NCBI RefSeq assembly: GCF_002291145.1
Contig: NZ_NTGE01000080.1
Coordinates: 62,001-126,000, forward strand
DNA length: 64,000 nucleotides
Source of the DNA: Streptomyces sp. SA15
GTDB lineage: Bacteria > Actinomycetota > Actinomycetes > Streptomycetales > Streptomycetaceae
Direction: 5' to 3'
Shown: piece after piece, positions 26,081 to 34,089 of the stretch
Layout of the letters: each line of letters starts with the position of its first letter
How positions within the stretch are numbered: the first letter of the stretch is position 1
Notes under the pieces: generated by a model
What the model was told of the DNA's origin: nothing
The model's input: only the letters and a program-made list of their open reading frames with translations
The model's database searches: none
Program-made: the position numbers and the translations under genes

Positions 26081-26460
26081 CGCTCCTCCTTGTCGTCACG
26101 GTCGAAGACGTCGCCGATCGCGTCGATGGCACCGCTGATCGCACCGCCGGTCTTCCCCCTGGCGCCGCTTTCGACCATGTCGCCGACGATGTCGGTGAGC
26201 CGGGCGGGGGCCTTGCGGCCTGCCTCCAGGTCGAGGCGGTTGCAGGCCTCGGCGAAGCGGAGGTACGTGTCGACGCTGGCGATGACGATGCGTACGTCGA
26301 TCTTGAGAATCTCGATGCCGACCAGGGAGACGCGGATGAACACGTCGATGACGAGCCCCCGGTCCAGGATGAGTTCGAGGATGTCGTAGAGGCCGGCGGT
26401 GCCCGAACCGCTCGAGGTGGCGGCGGGTTGCATTCCGCCGCTCTGCGTCATGACGGTCAC
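26077..26460 (-). CDS. gvpA: Gas vesicle structural protein GvpA, long form
   Basis: A 127-residue protein. The shell-forming core (about 25-80) reads GLYDILELILDRGLVIDVFI, RVSLVGIEILKIDVRIVIAS, VDTYLRFAEACNRLDLE. A Gly/Arg/Asp-rich tail of about 45 residues follows, absent from cyanobacterial and halobacterial GvpA but typical of Streptomyces. GTG 26460 is preferred (AGAGGA 8 bases upstream) over ATG 26451. Separated from gvpO by 311 bases, so it probably has its own promoter. Confidence 0.92.
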   Translation of the reverse strand: MTVMTQSGGMQPAATSSGSGTAGLYDILELILDRGLVIDVFIRVSLVGIEILKIDVRIVIASVDTYLRFAEACNRLDLEAGRKAPARLTDIVGDMVESGARGKTGGAISGAIDAIGDVFDRDDKEER

Positions 26461-26771
26461 GATTCGGTTCCTCTCGCTGGGCTCCGCTCTCGGACATGGC
26501 ACCGGCCGACTTCGAACGGGCGGGCGCAGTGCCGCTTGTAGGTACGGGCGCGGCAGTGGCCGTGTTCACGGCAGAACGAGAACAGTCCCCGCGAGAAGAC
26601 GTGAGAGGCCTGCCGCTCCGGTGAGTTGGGAGGGCCAGGCTGGTCAGTGACGGTGAAGTCGAGGTCGTGGCCGCCGAGTTGGAGTCGGCAGCCGCGCGGG
26701 TGGCGGGCCGACGCCTGCCGTACGCCGACCCGCCCCCGCCCAAGACCTCACGTACATGAATGCTTACTTGG
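26461..26771. other. Gene-free gap between gvpO and gvpA
   Basis: 311 bases with no supported gene. It probably carries the gvpA promoter and leader. Plus-strand frames here have coding-like composition (for example 26641-26757) but no family match was recognised. Confidence 0.4.
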
Positions 26772-27125
26772 CTACTGACGCCCCCGGTCGAGTTGGCCGC
26801 GGGCGTAGCGCCGCACTCGCTCGTAGCCGAGGAGTTGGCCCTGTTCGTCCAGGGTGACCCGGTAGCTCGCCATGATGGTCATGGTGTCGGGGACCCGTTC
26901 CAACTCGACGACCTCCACGTCTGCCGTCCAGCCGTCCTGCGCCGGTCGCAGAGCGGAGACGGACTCCGGGTTGGTGCCGAGCAGCTCGGCGAGCTGAGCC
27001 GCCGCGCCGCGCATTGCCTGGGAGGCGGTCACGCGGCCGGAACGGCCTGTCGTGTCGCCTGTCGTATTGCCGGTCGGGTCGGGGGAGTTCCGCGCGTCCG
27101 GGGCGTCCTGGTCGGTGCTTGTCAT
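26772..27125 (-). CDS. gvpO: Gas vesicle protein GvpO
   Basis: A 117-residue protein. The N-terminal 40 residues are Thr/Asp/Gly-rich and disordered. The GvpO domain follows: RGAAAQLAELLGTNPESVSAL, DGWTADVEVVELERVPDTMT and MASYRVTLDEQGQLLGYERV. GvpO is required for vesicle formation and may act as a regulator. ATG 27125 lies directly after AGGAGC, a close spacing that might lower translation. First recognised gvp gene. Confidence 0.9.
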   Translation of the reverse strand: MTSTDQDAPDARNSPDPTGNTTGDTTGRSGRVTASQAMRGAAAQLAELLGTNPESVSALRPAQDGWTADVEVVELERVPDTMTIMASYRVTLDEQGQLLGYERVRRYARGQLDRGRQ

Positions 27126-27222
27126 GCTCCTACCGTGCCAAGTCCGCGGCTGTGTGGGGAGCGGATCGCGTATCAAGAGCGCTCGATCGCCGACAAGCAA
27201 CGCCGCAGTGGGCCTGCCGCCG

Positions 27223-27393
27223 CTATCGCGTTGGCCGGTGCGCCTGGTCGGCATGCTGTCCGCCCAGCAGTTCCGCTGCCTGGTGCTGCGTGTGCTGGGC
27301 GGCCATCTGGGCCTCCGCCACAGCGTCACCGCGTTCACGCACCAAGTGCTCGTAGATCGGCAGGTCATCGCTTTCACTGGGGCTGCGTGTCAC
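27223..27393 (-). CDS. Small 56-residue protein upstream of gvpO
   Basis: GTG 27393 with GGAAGGA 9-14 bases upstream opens a frame ending TAG at 27223-27225. The product starts MTRSPSESDDLPIYEHLVRE and has an acidic, amphipathic helix rich in Ala, Gln and His, with no membrane segment. The D-L-P-x-Y-E-x-L-V-x-E-R-G-D pattern looks like a conserved Streptomyces mini-protein, but no function is known to me. It is in line with the gvp operon, 97 bases before gvpO, so may be its first cistron. Confidence 0.55.
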   Translation of the reverse strand: MTRSPSESDDLPIYEHLVRERGDAVAEAQMAAQHTQHQAAELLGGQHADQAHRPTR

Positions 27394-27451
27394 AAGTACC
27401 GGTCCTTCCGCGTCGTGCTCTCTCCCGCTCGGTGAAGTGCCCGTAATGCGA

Positions 27452-27805
27452 TCAGGTCCGGTTGAGCCGGGCGGCGATTCCGTGACCGATCAGCAAATAG
27501 ATAACGGCCGGGAGACCGTAATTGAGGAGGACCCGTAGCCCCTCTGTGTCCATCGTGAAAATGTCCTGTGCCCATCCGGCCAGCCAGTCCGCTGTCCCGT
27601 GCACGAACTCGACGAATGCATTCGAGCTGTTCGCGTCGAGCAGGAAGAGCAGGATCCACAGGCCCAGCAAGCCGGCCGCGACATCGGCGATCGTGCAGAT
27701 CACCAGGGCTGTCCGCCGTGCGGCGGTCTGGTTGCGCACGGAGCGGTCGGGCCTCGGGGGCTGGTCGTACGTCTGGTATCCGGAAACCGGGTCGGTGTTG
27801 CTCAC
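27452..27805 (-). CDS. Small membrane protein, two helices
   Basis: A 117-residue protein. A Pro/Gln/Arg-rich cytoplasmic N-terminus contains YQTYDQPPRP. Two hydrophobic helices follow at about 38-60 (ALVICTIADVAAGLLGLWIL) and 90-110 (LLNYGLPAVIYLLIGHGIA), separated by an acidic loop. GTG 27805 is chosen since the conserved-looking N-terminus begins there. No family function known. Same strand as the gvp genes, 58 bases ahead of the small gvpO-upstream protein. Confidence 0.6.
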   Translation of the reverse strand: MSNTDPVSGYQTYDQPPRPDRSVRNQTAARRTALVICTIADVAAGLLGLWILLFLLDANSSNAFVEFVHGTADWLAGWAQDIFTMDTEGLRVLLNYGLPAVIYLLIGHGIAARLNRT

Positions 27806-28202
27806 AAGAAATCCGATCTGAGCGTTGTTCTGTCGGCAGGGCCACCCGGCGTGCCGAGATTCGGCGCCGGGCGGTAAATCGTTCCTGCCTAGCTCAGCGT
27901 TTTGCATGCACTGCCGCGTTACACCTCCGACCGCGGGACCCCAAATATGGCCTCCTATTCGGGCACTTGGTCAAATGTTCGCCTGCGAGGGGACATTTGC
28001 GGACGACAGGGCCGGGGCTGTCCCAGGTCGTCCCCGCACCCTCGTCAACCGCCACGGACCTGGCATCACATCGGAGTACCTGATCAACCGACTTTCAAAG
28101 ATTCACCTCGTTGGGGGCCGTGCCGATCATCCGCGGCGTCGTTAGGCCGGGCGACCCCGCCCGAACGGTCGGGGCCGATCCAGCGGAAGGAAACATTCAG
28201 AG
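27806..28202. other. Gene-free divergent promoter region
   Basis: 397 bases between the two-helix membrane protein and the secreted repeat protein. AT-richer than its surroundings around 27890-27980. No clear operator palindrome or structured RNA seen. Confidence 0.4.
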
Positions 28203-28580
28203 ATGTACAGCGCGCGGCGTATCGCGGTGGTGGCCTCGATGGTGGGGATGCTGATGGCGGTTCCCGCCGGCATGGCCACGGCTCATGCCGGTGACGGCGA
28301 CGCGGGGACGGGCGGTGTGCTGTCCAACGTCTCCGGCAGGAACTCCTCCGGTCACGCCAACCTCTGCGGCACGGGCAAGCTGGCGCTCTTCAAGGAGCGC
28401 ACCTGTGTGGCCAAGGACAACGGCAAGGGCGGCGGGGACAAGGCGGGCCCCAGCGGCGGCGTCCTGTCCAACCTCCTGTTCGCCCGCAACGCCTCGGGCC
28501 ACAGCAACAACTGCGGCAACGAGACGGTGGCGGTGTTCAGCCGGACCACCTGCGTCACCGTGGACCGCTCCGCCCACTGA
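28203..28580 (+). CDS. Secreted protein with two cysteine-containing repeats
   Basis: A 125-residue protein. A signal peptide (1-29, AxA-type cleavage after ATAHA) leaves about 95 residues made of two repeats. Repeat 1 (about 37-72) begins GGVLSNVSGRNSSGHANLCG and ends with a second Cys. Repeat 2 (about 84-122) begins GGVLSNLLFARNASGHSNNC and also ends with a Cys. Each holds two Cys about 12-14 residues apart, so each can form a disulfide loop. The GVLS-N...CGN...C order recalls chaplins, but spacing and sequence differ and there is no sortase signal. Probably a surface or aerial-hypha protein; no assigned function. Confidence 0.7.
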   Translation: MYSARRIAVVASMVGMLMAVPAGMATAHAGDGDAGTGGVLSNVSGRNSSGHANLCGTGKLALFKERTCVAKDNGKGGGDKAGPSGGVLSNLLFARNASGHSNNCGNETVAVFSRTTCVTVDRSAH

Positions 28581-28609
28581 GCAGCCGTATCGGCTCAGCG
28601 GTGAGGGAC

Positions 28610-28660
28610 GGGGCCGGTGCCTGACGCTCGGCGTCCGCCGAAGTGGTCGGCACCGGCCCC
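28610..28660 (+). terminator. Terminator hairpin after the secreted repeat protein
   Basis: 12-base perfect arms GGGGCCGGTGCC (28610-28621) and its complement (28649-28660) with a 27-base loop, 30 bases after the stop. Confidence 0.65.
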
Positions 28661-28706
28661 TCGCACGGGACAACAATCCGGCAAAGGGCAGGCGGTTTTC
28701 ACTGAC

Positions 28707-29903
28707 ATGTCGTCAACTTCCCTGTGCGTCGGTGTAGTAGCGCCACTGACGGGGCGGCTGGCCCCCCTCGGGTCACCGCTGTCGTACGTCCTGTGCGCGC
28801 TGGGACCCCGGCTCGCGCACGTCCGCAACGGCGGCCGACACTACGACGTGACCATCGCCGTACGCGACAGCCGCTCCGATCCGGAGGCGGCCCGGCAGGC
28901 CGTGCGCGACCTGGTCGACGTCGACGGGGCGCACATCGTGCTCACGATGGCCGGGACCCGGGTGCTGCCCGCCGTCACCGACGCCTGCGAGGAGGCGGAG
29001 GTCCCTTGCGTGTCGACCACCTTTCCCTGGCAGGCATACGTCCATACGCGCGGCGCCGATCCCGGGCATCGCTTCCGCTGGACGTACCACTTCGCCTGGG
29101 GACTGGACGACATCGCCGCCGTCTTCGCCGACCTGTGGGAAGGGATCGACGGCCGGCGCGCCGTCGGATGCCTCTGGAACGACGACCTGCAAGGCGGGCT
29201 GCTGCGTCACGACCGGCACGGCTTCACCCCGGCGGCGTCCGCGCGCGGACACACCCTGGTCGACCTCGGCGCCTACCGGGAACCTGCCGGTGACTTCCAC
29301 GCCCAGGTCGGCCGGATGCGGGAACACGGCGCCGACCTCGTCACCAGCGCCGCGACCGCCACCGACCTGGCCCTCTTCCACCGGCAGGCCCGCGAGGCGG
29401 GGCTGCGGCCCCGACTGATCACCTGCTCACGCTGGCTGACGTACCCCCACACCCACACCACGCCCGCCCCCGACGTCCACGGCGAACTCGCCGACGCACG
29501 CGTGGCCACCTTGGTCTACTGGAGCCCCGACCATCCCCACCGCTCCAGCCTGGACGGCACCACCTGCGCCGAACTCGCCCGTGCCTACCAGCACGCCACA
29601 GGCTCCCCCTGGCTCCAGCCCCTCGGTCTGGCCCACGCCCTCCTGGAGACCGCCCACCACGCCCTCGCCGTCGCGGCCGATCCCACCGACCGGGCGTCCG
29701 TCGCGCAGGCCATCGCAGGCACCACCCTCGACACCGTCGCCGGAACTCTCGACTGGACGCGGGGACCGACCCCCAACATCGCCCTCCTGCCCCTGGTCGG
29801 CGGCCAGTGGCACCCCGGCCCGCGAGGCCCACGCCTCGCCATCGTCACCAACGCCGCGCACCCCGGCGTACCCCTCACCGGGGACCTCACGCCGTCCCGA
29901 TGA
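28707..29903 (+). CDS. Peripla_BP_6-type solute-binding-domain protein without signal peptide
   Basis: A 398-residue protein. It begins VGVVAPLTGRLAPLGSPLSY, the start of branched-chain amino-acid/amide-binding proteins, and continues with a type-1 two-lobed binding fold (RDSRSDPEAARQAVRDLVDV, GADLVTSAATATDLALFHRQ). Usual members are lipoproteins; here ATG 28707 leads straight into the first beta strand with no signal peptide or lipobox, so it should be cytoplasmic. No permease, ATPase or kinase is adjacent. A soluble sensor or catalytically recruited binding fold is possible. Confidence 0.7.
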   Translation: MSSTSLCVGVVAPLTGRLAPLGSPLSYVLCALGPRLAHVRNGGRHYDVTIAVRDSRSDPEAARQAVRDLVDVDGAHIVLTMAGTRVLPAVTDACEEAEVPCVSTTFPWQAYVHTRGADPGHRFRWTYHFAWGLDDIAAVFADLWEGIDGRRAVGCLWNDDLQGGLLRHDRHGFTPAASARGHTLVDLGAYREPAGDFHAQVGRMREHGADLVTSAATATDLALFHRQAREAGLRPRLITCSRWLTYPHTHTTPAPDVHGELADARVATLVYWSPDHPHRSSLDGTTCAELARAYQHATGSPWLQPLGLAHALLETAHHALAVAADPTDRASVAQAIAGTTLDTVAGTLDWTRGPTPNIALLPLVGGQWHPGPRGPRLAIVTNAAHPGVPLTGDLTPSR

Positions 29904-29927
29904 GCTGCTGAACGTACCGAGGAGGCC

Positions 29928-29964
29928 GGCTCACCACGCGGGTGTCATGCCCGAGTGGTGAGCC
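29928..29964. terminator. Bidirectional terminator hairpin
   Basis: Arms GGCTCACCAC (29928-29937) and its complement (29955-29964) with a 17-base loop, between the convergent binding-protein gene and marR. Confidence 0.6.
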
Positions 29965-30008
29965 TCGTCTTCATCGGCGGCCGGTGCCCGCCTCCACCTC
30001 TGAGAAGC

Positions 30009-30518
30009 TCAGGTCCCTGCTGCCGGACGCGTTGCACGGGTCTGTGGCCGTGCCCTGACCAGTCCGGCTTCCACGGCGGTGAGCAGGGCGAGGGCCGCGT
30101 CGAGGTGCGAGGCGTCCTGGCCGGCCGCCGCGGAGACGGCCGTAGCCCATTCCCGGCGGACGAGGGCGTAGTTGGTGCGGCCGTGTTCGGTGGTGTGGAC
30201 GGTCACCCCGCGGCCGTCGCCCGGGTCGCTGCGTCGCTCGATGAGGCCCTTCTGTTCCAGGCCGCGCAGGACGGTGGAGAGGTTGGTGCGCTGCAGTCCG
30301 GTCGCCGTGGCGATGCGGCTGGGTGGGGCGGCGGGGTCGTGCTGCAGGTGGCGCATCACCATGCCCTCGGAGGGTGACAGGGGGATGGCCCGTTCGTCGG
30401 TGTAGCCGCGGAACTGGATCTCCCTGCTGATGATCAGCACGAGGTCGGCGAGCTCGGCCCACCGCGGGTCGTCGTTCGGTGAGGTCGCCGGGCCTGTCGG
30501 GTGCGATTGGTCCTCCAT
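30009..30518 (-). CDS. MarR family regulator (efflux-associated)
   Basis: A 169-residue protein. The winged helix is AIPLSPSEGMVMRHL, SRIATATGLQRTNLSTVLRG, LEQKGLIERRSDPGDGRGVTV (about 45-115). ATG 30518 is chosen for GGAG with 5-base spacing (a GTG sits directly before it). Divergent from a DHA2 efflux gene, with three palindromic candidates (30553-30596) between. The likely role is ligand-relieved repression of the pump. Confidence 0.9.
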   Translation of the reverse strand: MEDQSHPTGPATSPNDDPRWAELADLVLIISREIQFRGYTDERAIPLSPSEGMVMRHLQHDPAAPPSRIATATGLQRTNLSTVLRGLEQKGLIERRSDPGDGRGVTVHTTEHGRTNYALVRREWATAVSAAAGQDASHLDAALALLTAVEAGLVRARPQTRATRPAAGT

Positions 30519-30552
30519 CACGGCTCCAGGGTACGGGTTGCGGGGAAGTGGT

Positions 30553-30596
30553 TATGAGCTCATACTCCTTATGGATTCATAGTTATGATCACATAA
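30553..30596. promoter_or_regulatory. Three MarR-type operator candidates between marR and efflux gene
   Basis: TATGAGCTCATA (30553-30564, perfect palindrome), TATGGATTCATA (30570-30581) and TTATGATCACATAA (30583-30596) share TATG/CATA arms and sit in an AT-rich divergent promoter 23-66 bases before the transporter start. Confidence 0.6.
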
Positions 30597-30618
30597 TTTC
30601 AACTTCCTGGGAGCTGTC

Positions 30619-32079
30619 ATGACGACAACCACTTCCTCCCGCCATGCCGGGACGGCGACGCTTTCGCCCCATGCCACCGCCCGTGCGGGCGGACTGCACC
30701 CGGCCGGCGTGTTCATACTGCTGGCCGGCGCGTTCTTGCCGATCATGGACTTCTTCATCACCAACGTGGCCCTGCCCAGCATCGACGCCTCGCTGCACGC
30801 CTCCGCCTCGTCGCTGGAGCTGGTGATCGCCGGGTACGGCGTGGCGTACGCGACGCTGCTGGTCCTCGGCGGCCGACTCGGCGACCGCTACGGCCGCCGC
30901 CGTATCTTCCTCGGAGCTCTCGTGGGCTTCGTCCTGGCGTCGCTTGCCTGCGGCGTCGCTCCGACCGTGGGCACGCTGATCGCGGCCCGCATCGTCCAGG
31001 GCGCCACCGCCGCTCTGCTCGTCCCGCAGGTGCTGGCGACCTTCCACCACGTCCTCGAAGGAGAGCGCAAGGCCCGCGCCGTGGCCCTCTACGGCGCCAC
31101 CTCCGGCATCGCCGCCGTGGTCGGGCAGCTGGTGGGCGGCCTGCTGGTCAGTGCCGACATCGCCGGTACGGCGTGGCGGCCCATCTTCCTCGTCAACGTG
31201 CCCATCGGGCTGGTGGTCCTGCTGCTGGCGGCCCGTATCGTGCCGGCCACTCGCTCGCACCACCCGGTCGGCATCGACCTGCCCGGCACCCTCCTGTTCG
31301 CCGCCACGCTGACCGCCCTGCTCGTCCCGCTGACCGAGGGGCACTCCCTGGGCTGGCCGTGGTGGACCTGGTCGCTGATCGCCCTCGCGGTCGTTCTCGG
31401 CGCCGTCACGTACATCGTGGAAAAGCGCGCCGAGCAGCGTGGTGAGGTGCCGCTGCTGCCGCCGTCCCTGCTGCGCCTGCCGTCGATGTCACGTGGCCTG
31501 GTCATGGTGTTCGCTTTCAGCGTCGGCTTCGGCGCGTTCATGTTCGTCTTCGCCCTGACGATCCAGAACGGGCTGCACGCCGACGCCCTCCACGGCGGCC
31601 TGGCGATCCTGCCGATGGCCCTGCTCTTCTTCGCCGGCTCGCTGTTCGCGCCCCGTGCCATCAGCCGGTACGGCCGGGCCGCGCTGGCCGTAGGCGCGGT
31701 CGTCCAACTCGCCGGACTGATCTCGCTGGTGACGGTCCTGGTCGCGAAGTGGCCGCAGGTCAGCCTGTGGGCCATGGCCGGGCCGCTGGCCCTGGTCGGA
31801 GCCGGACAGTCGATGCTGTTCGCCGGCCTGTTCCGCAGCGTGCTCGCGGACGTCCCCACTCACCTCGGCGGCATCGGCAGCGGTGTGCTGATCACCCTGC
31901 AGCAGAGCGGACTCGCCCTCGGCGTGGCCACGCTGGGCACCCTCTACCTGGTCCTGGCGCCGCACGACATCGCCCACGCCTTCGCGGGTGTCGAGTACGT
32001 GCAGATGGCCATCGTCGCCTTGCTCGCGGTCGGCGCCGCCGCCCTGCCGCGCTTCACCGACCCCGCGTCGGCCTCCTGA
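30619..32079 (+). CDS. DHA2-family MFS drug transporter (14 helices)
   Basis: A 486-residue protein. Motif A is GGRLGDRYGRRRIFL (about 80-94). Motif C-like glycine pattern ATSGIAAVVGQLVGGLL lies in helix 5, and 13-14 hydrophobic helices are present overall, as in EmrB/QacA antiporters. ATG 30619 with GGGAG upstream. Regulated by the divergent marR. Exports an unknown toxic compound; a specific drug cannot be inferred. Confidence 0.88.
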   Translation: MTTTTSSRHAGTATLSPHATARAGGLHPAGVFILLAGAFLPIMDFFITNVALPSIDASLHASASSLELVIAGYGVAYATLLVLGGRLGDRYGRRRIFLGALVGFVLASLACGVAPTVGTLIAARIVQGATAALLVPQVLATFHHVLEGERKARAVALYGATSGIAAVVGQLVGGLLVSADIAGTAWRPIFLVNVPIGLVVLLLAARIVPATRSHHPVGIDLPGTLLFAATLTALLVPLTEGHSLGWPWWTWSLIALAVVLGAVTYIVEKRAEQRGEVPLLPPSLLRLPSMSRGLVMVFAFSVGFGAFMFVFALTIQNGLHADALHGGLAILPMALLFFAGSLFAPRAISRYGRAALAVGAVVQLAGLISLVTVLVAKWPQVSLWAMAGPLALVGAGQSMLFAGLFRSVLADVPTHLGGIGSGVLITLQQSGLALGVATLGTLYLVLAPHDIAHAFAGVEYVQMAIVALLAVGAAALPRFTDPASAS

Positions 32080-32127
32080 CTGAACCGGCCCTGGAGCTCC
32101 TTCCTGAGAGTAGCGCCGGAAAACCGG

Positions 32128-32191
32128 CTCTGACCTCAGCGAATGGAACGTGTTCCGCGCACAAAGATGCGTCAGCTCGTCGTTGACCGGC
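32128..32191 (+). repeat. 64-nt conserved element, copy A
   Basis: Aligns without gaps to 39343-39406. The last 35 bases (32157-32191 versus 39372-39406) match at 31 positions and contain GCGCACAAAGATGCG, an imperfect inverted repeat. Copy A lies 86 bases before the DUF35 gene. Probably a shared regulatory element of the catabolic island. Confidence 0.6.
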
Positions 32192-32276
32192 GATCCGTGG
32201 GAGCGCCAGGGTGGTGGAGCCGCATCGGATTCCGATCACCCGTTTCCGGTCACCGAACTGAGCGCAGGAGGCCGTG

Positions 32277-32711
32277 ATGCTCCAGACAGACACCCGTGAA
32301 CACACCGAGTTCCCGGAACACCACGAAGCGGCTCCGGCCGCCACGATCGCGCCCGCCGCGCCGACCGCACCGGCGCTCTGCGGCGGACTGATCTTCCAGC
32401 GCTGCCTTTGGTGCGGCACTCCGGCCTACCGCCGTTCGTTCTGCCGTGCCTGCGGGTCCATGGCCCTCAAACGGGAGCGCAGCGTGGGTGCCGGGGTCGT
32501 CATGCGCCGCAACGGACCCGCCCCGCACAACACGTGGTTCGTCGCGATGGACGAGGGATTCACCCTTGTCTGCCAGGTCACCAGGACCGCGCCGATCGCG
32601 GTCTCCGTCGGGGCGAGGGTGAAGGTCGTACAGGCCGTCGACCCGCACTGCCAGGGCCTTCCGGTCGCCGAACTCACCGACCCGGCACCGCCGTTGGAGC
32701 GCTGGTGGTGA
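32277..32711 (+). CDS. Zn-ribbon/OB-fold (DUF35) acyl-CoA-associated protein
   Basis: A 144-residue protein. An Ala/Pro-rich N-terminus is followed by a rubredoxin-like zinc ribbon with Cys pairs C-x2-C (CLWCGT, about 44-47) and C-x2-C (CRACGS, about 57-60), then an OB-fold. DUF35 proteins partner thiolases, hydratases or acyl-CoA enzymes. ATG 32277 is chosen for AGGAGG 5 bases upstream. Followed by CoA-transferase and acyl-CoA dehydrogenase, consistent with a CoA-thioester role. Confidence 0.75.
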   Translation: MLQTDTREHTEFPEHHEAAPAATIAPAAPTAPALCGGLIFQRCLWCGTPAYRRSFCRACGSMALKRERSVGAGVVMRRNGPAPHNTWFVAMDEGFTLVCQVTRTAPIAVSVGARVKVVQAVDPHCQGLPVAELTDPAPPLERWW

Positions 32712-32776
32712 CGGGGCACGGCACGGGAAGGGCAGGGCAGCATGCGCGTAGCGGAGACGATCAGAGGGGAGGGTGC

Positions 32777-34021
32777 GTGGGCACCCAGCACGACGCGCCG
32801 GACGGATGGGCCGGCATTCTCGACGGAACGGGGCGCGGCGCGCTGGACGGTCTGCGCATCGCCGACTTCTCCCGGGTTCTCGCGGGGCCCTATGCCACCA
32901 TGCTCCTCGCCGACCTCGGCGCCGACGTGGTGAAGGTGGAACGGCCGGGCATCGGGGACGACACCCGGGCCTGGCACCCGCCGGCGGACCACGACGGGAC
33001 GTCGACCTACTTCCTCGGCGTCAACCGGAACAAGAAGTCCGTCGTCCTGGATCTCACGACCGAGGCCGGCCTCGAACAGGCCTGTGCCCTGGTCGCCGAG
33101 TCCGATGTGCTGGTGGAGAACTTCCGCCCCGGCACGATGGAACGGCTCGGACTCGGCCATCGCGAACTCCGCGCCCGGCACCCGGAGCTGATCTACTGCT
33201 CGATCAGCGGTTTCGGCAGCGGTGCGGGTGCGGGGATCCCCGGATACGACCTCCTCGTGCAGGCCGTCGGCGGTCTGATGAGCGTGACCGGGAACGCGGA
33301 GGGGGAGCCGGTGAAGGCGGGTGTGGCCCTGGTCGACGTGATCACCGGGCTGCACGCCTCGCTCGGCATCCTCGCGGCCCTTAGGCACCGGGACGCCACC
33401 GGGGAGGGGCAGCGAGTGGAGGTGAACCTGCTCGGCTCGCTGCTGTCGGCCATGGTCAACCAGGCGTCGGCGTTCGCCGTCGCCGGTGTGGTTCCGGGCC
33501 GCCTGGGCAACGCGCATCCGAGCATCGCGCCGTACGAGACCTTCCCGGCCGCCGATCGCCCGATCGCGATCGCGGTGGGCAACGACCGGCAGTTCGCGGC
33601 TCTCGCCGAGATCGTCGGGGAGCCCGGTCTCGCTCTCGACGGCCGATTCCGTACGAATGCCGACCGGGTCGCCCACCGCGCCGCCCTCCGGGACATCCTG
33701 ACCGAACGGCTGTGCGTCGCCGGCGCGGACCACTGGTCGGCCGTCCTGCTGGCCGCGGGGGTGCCCGCCGGACCGGTCAACACCCTCGACGAGGCCTTCG
33801 CCTTCGCCCGGCAGCTCGGCCTTCCCGGCATCGTCGAGATCCCTGCCGCACCCGCCGAAGGGGCGGAGGGCAGGTCCTCCCGCCAGGTCGCGAGCCCCAT
33901 CGCGCTGAGCGAGACACCCGTGCGGTACCGCCTGCCGCCGCCGCACCTGGGCGAGCACACCGCGGAGATTCTCCACCGCTTGTCCGACCACGCCGCCGCG
34001 CCGAACGGAGCGGCCACATGA
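32777..34021 (+). CDS. Class III CoA-transferase (CaiB/BaiF)
   Basis: A 414-residue protein. GLRIADFSRVLAGPYATMLLADLGADVVKVE (about 19-50) is the diagnostic N-terminal signature, with the catalytic Asp expected in PGYDLLVQAVGGLMS (about 155). These enzymes move CoA from a donor acyl-CoA to a carboxylic acid. GTG 32777 follows a GAGGGGAGGG tract. Next to a glutaryl-CoA-dehydrogenase-like gene, so a succinyl-CoA:dicarboxylate-type transfer is plausible. Confidence 0.88.
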   Translation: MGTQHDAPDGWAGILDGTGRGALDGLRIADFSRVLAGPYATMLLADLGADVVKVERPGIGDDTRAWHPPADHDGTSTYFLGVNRNKKSVVLDLTTEAGLEQACALVAESDVLVENFRPGTMERLGLGHRELRARHPELIYCSISGFGSGAGAGIPGYDLLVQAVGGLMSVTGNAEGEPVKAGVALVDVITGLHASLGILAALRHRDATGEGQRVEVNLLGSLLSAMVNQASAFAVAGVVPGRLGNAHPSIAPYETFPAADRPIAIAVGNDRQFAALAEIVGEPGLALDGRFRTNADRVAHRAALRDILTERLCVAGADHWSAVLLAAGVPAGPVNTLDEAFAFARQLGLPGIVEIPAAPAEGAEGRSSRQVASPIALSETPVRYRLPPPHLGEHTAEILHRLSDHAAAPNGAAT

Positions 34022-34089
34022 ACGATCCCGGCGCGGACACCACGACCGAAACCGACCACCGCAACCATCGCAATCACCAGGAGCCCACG

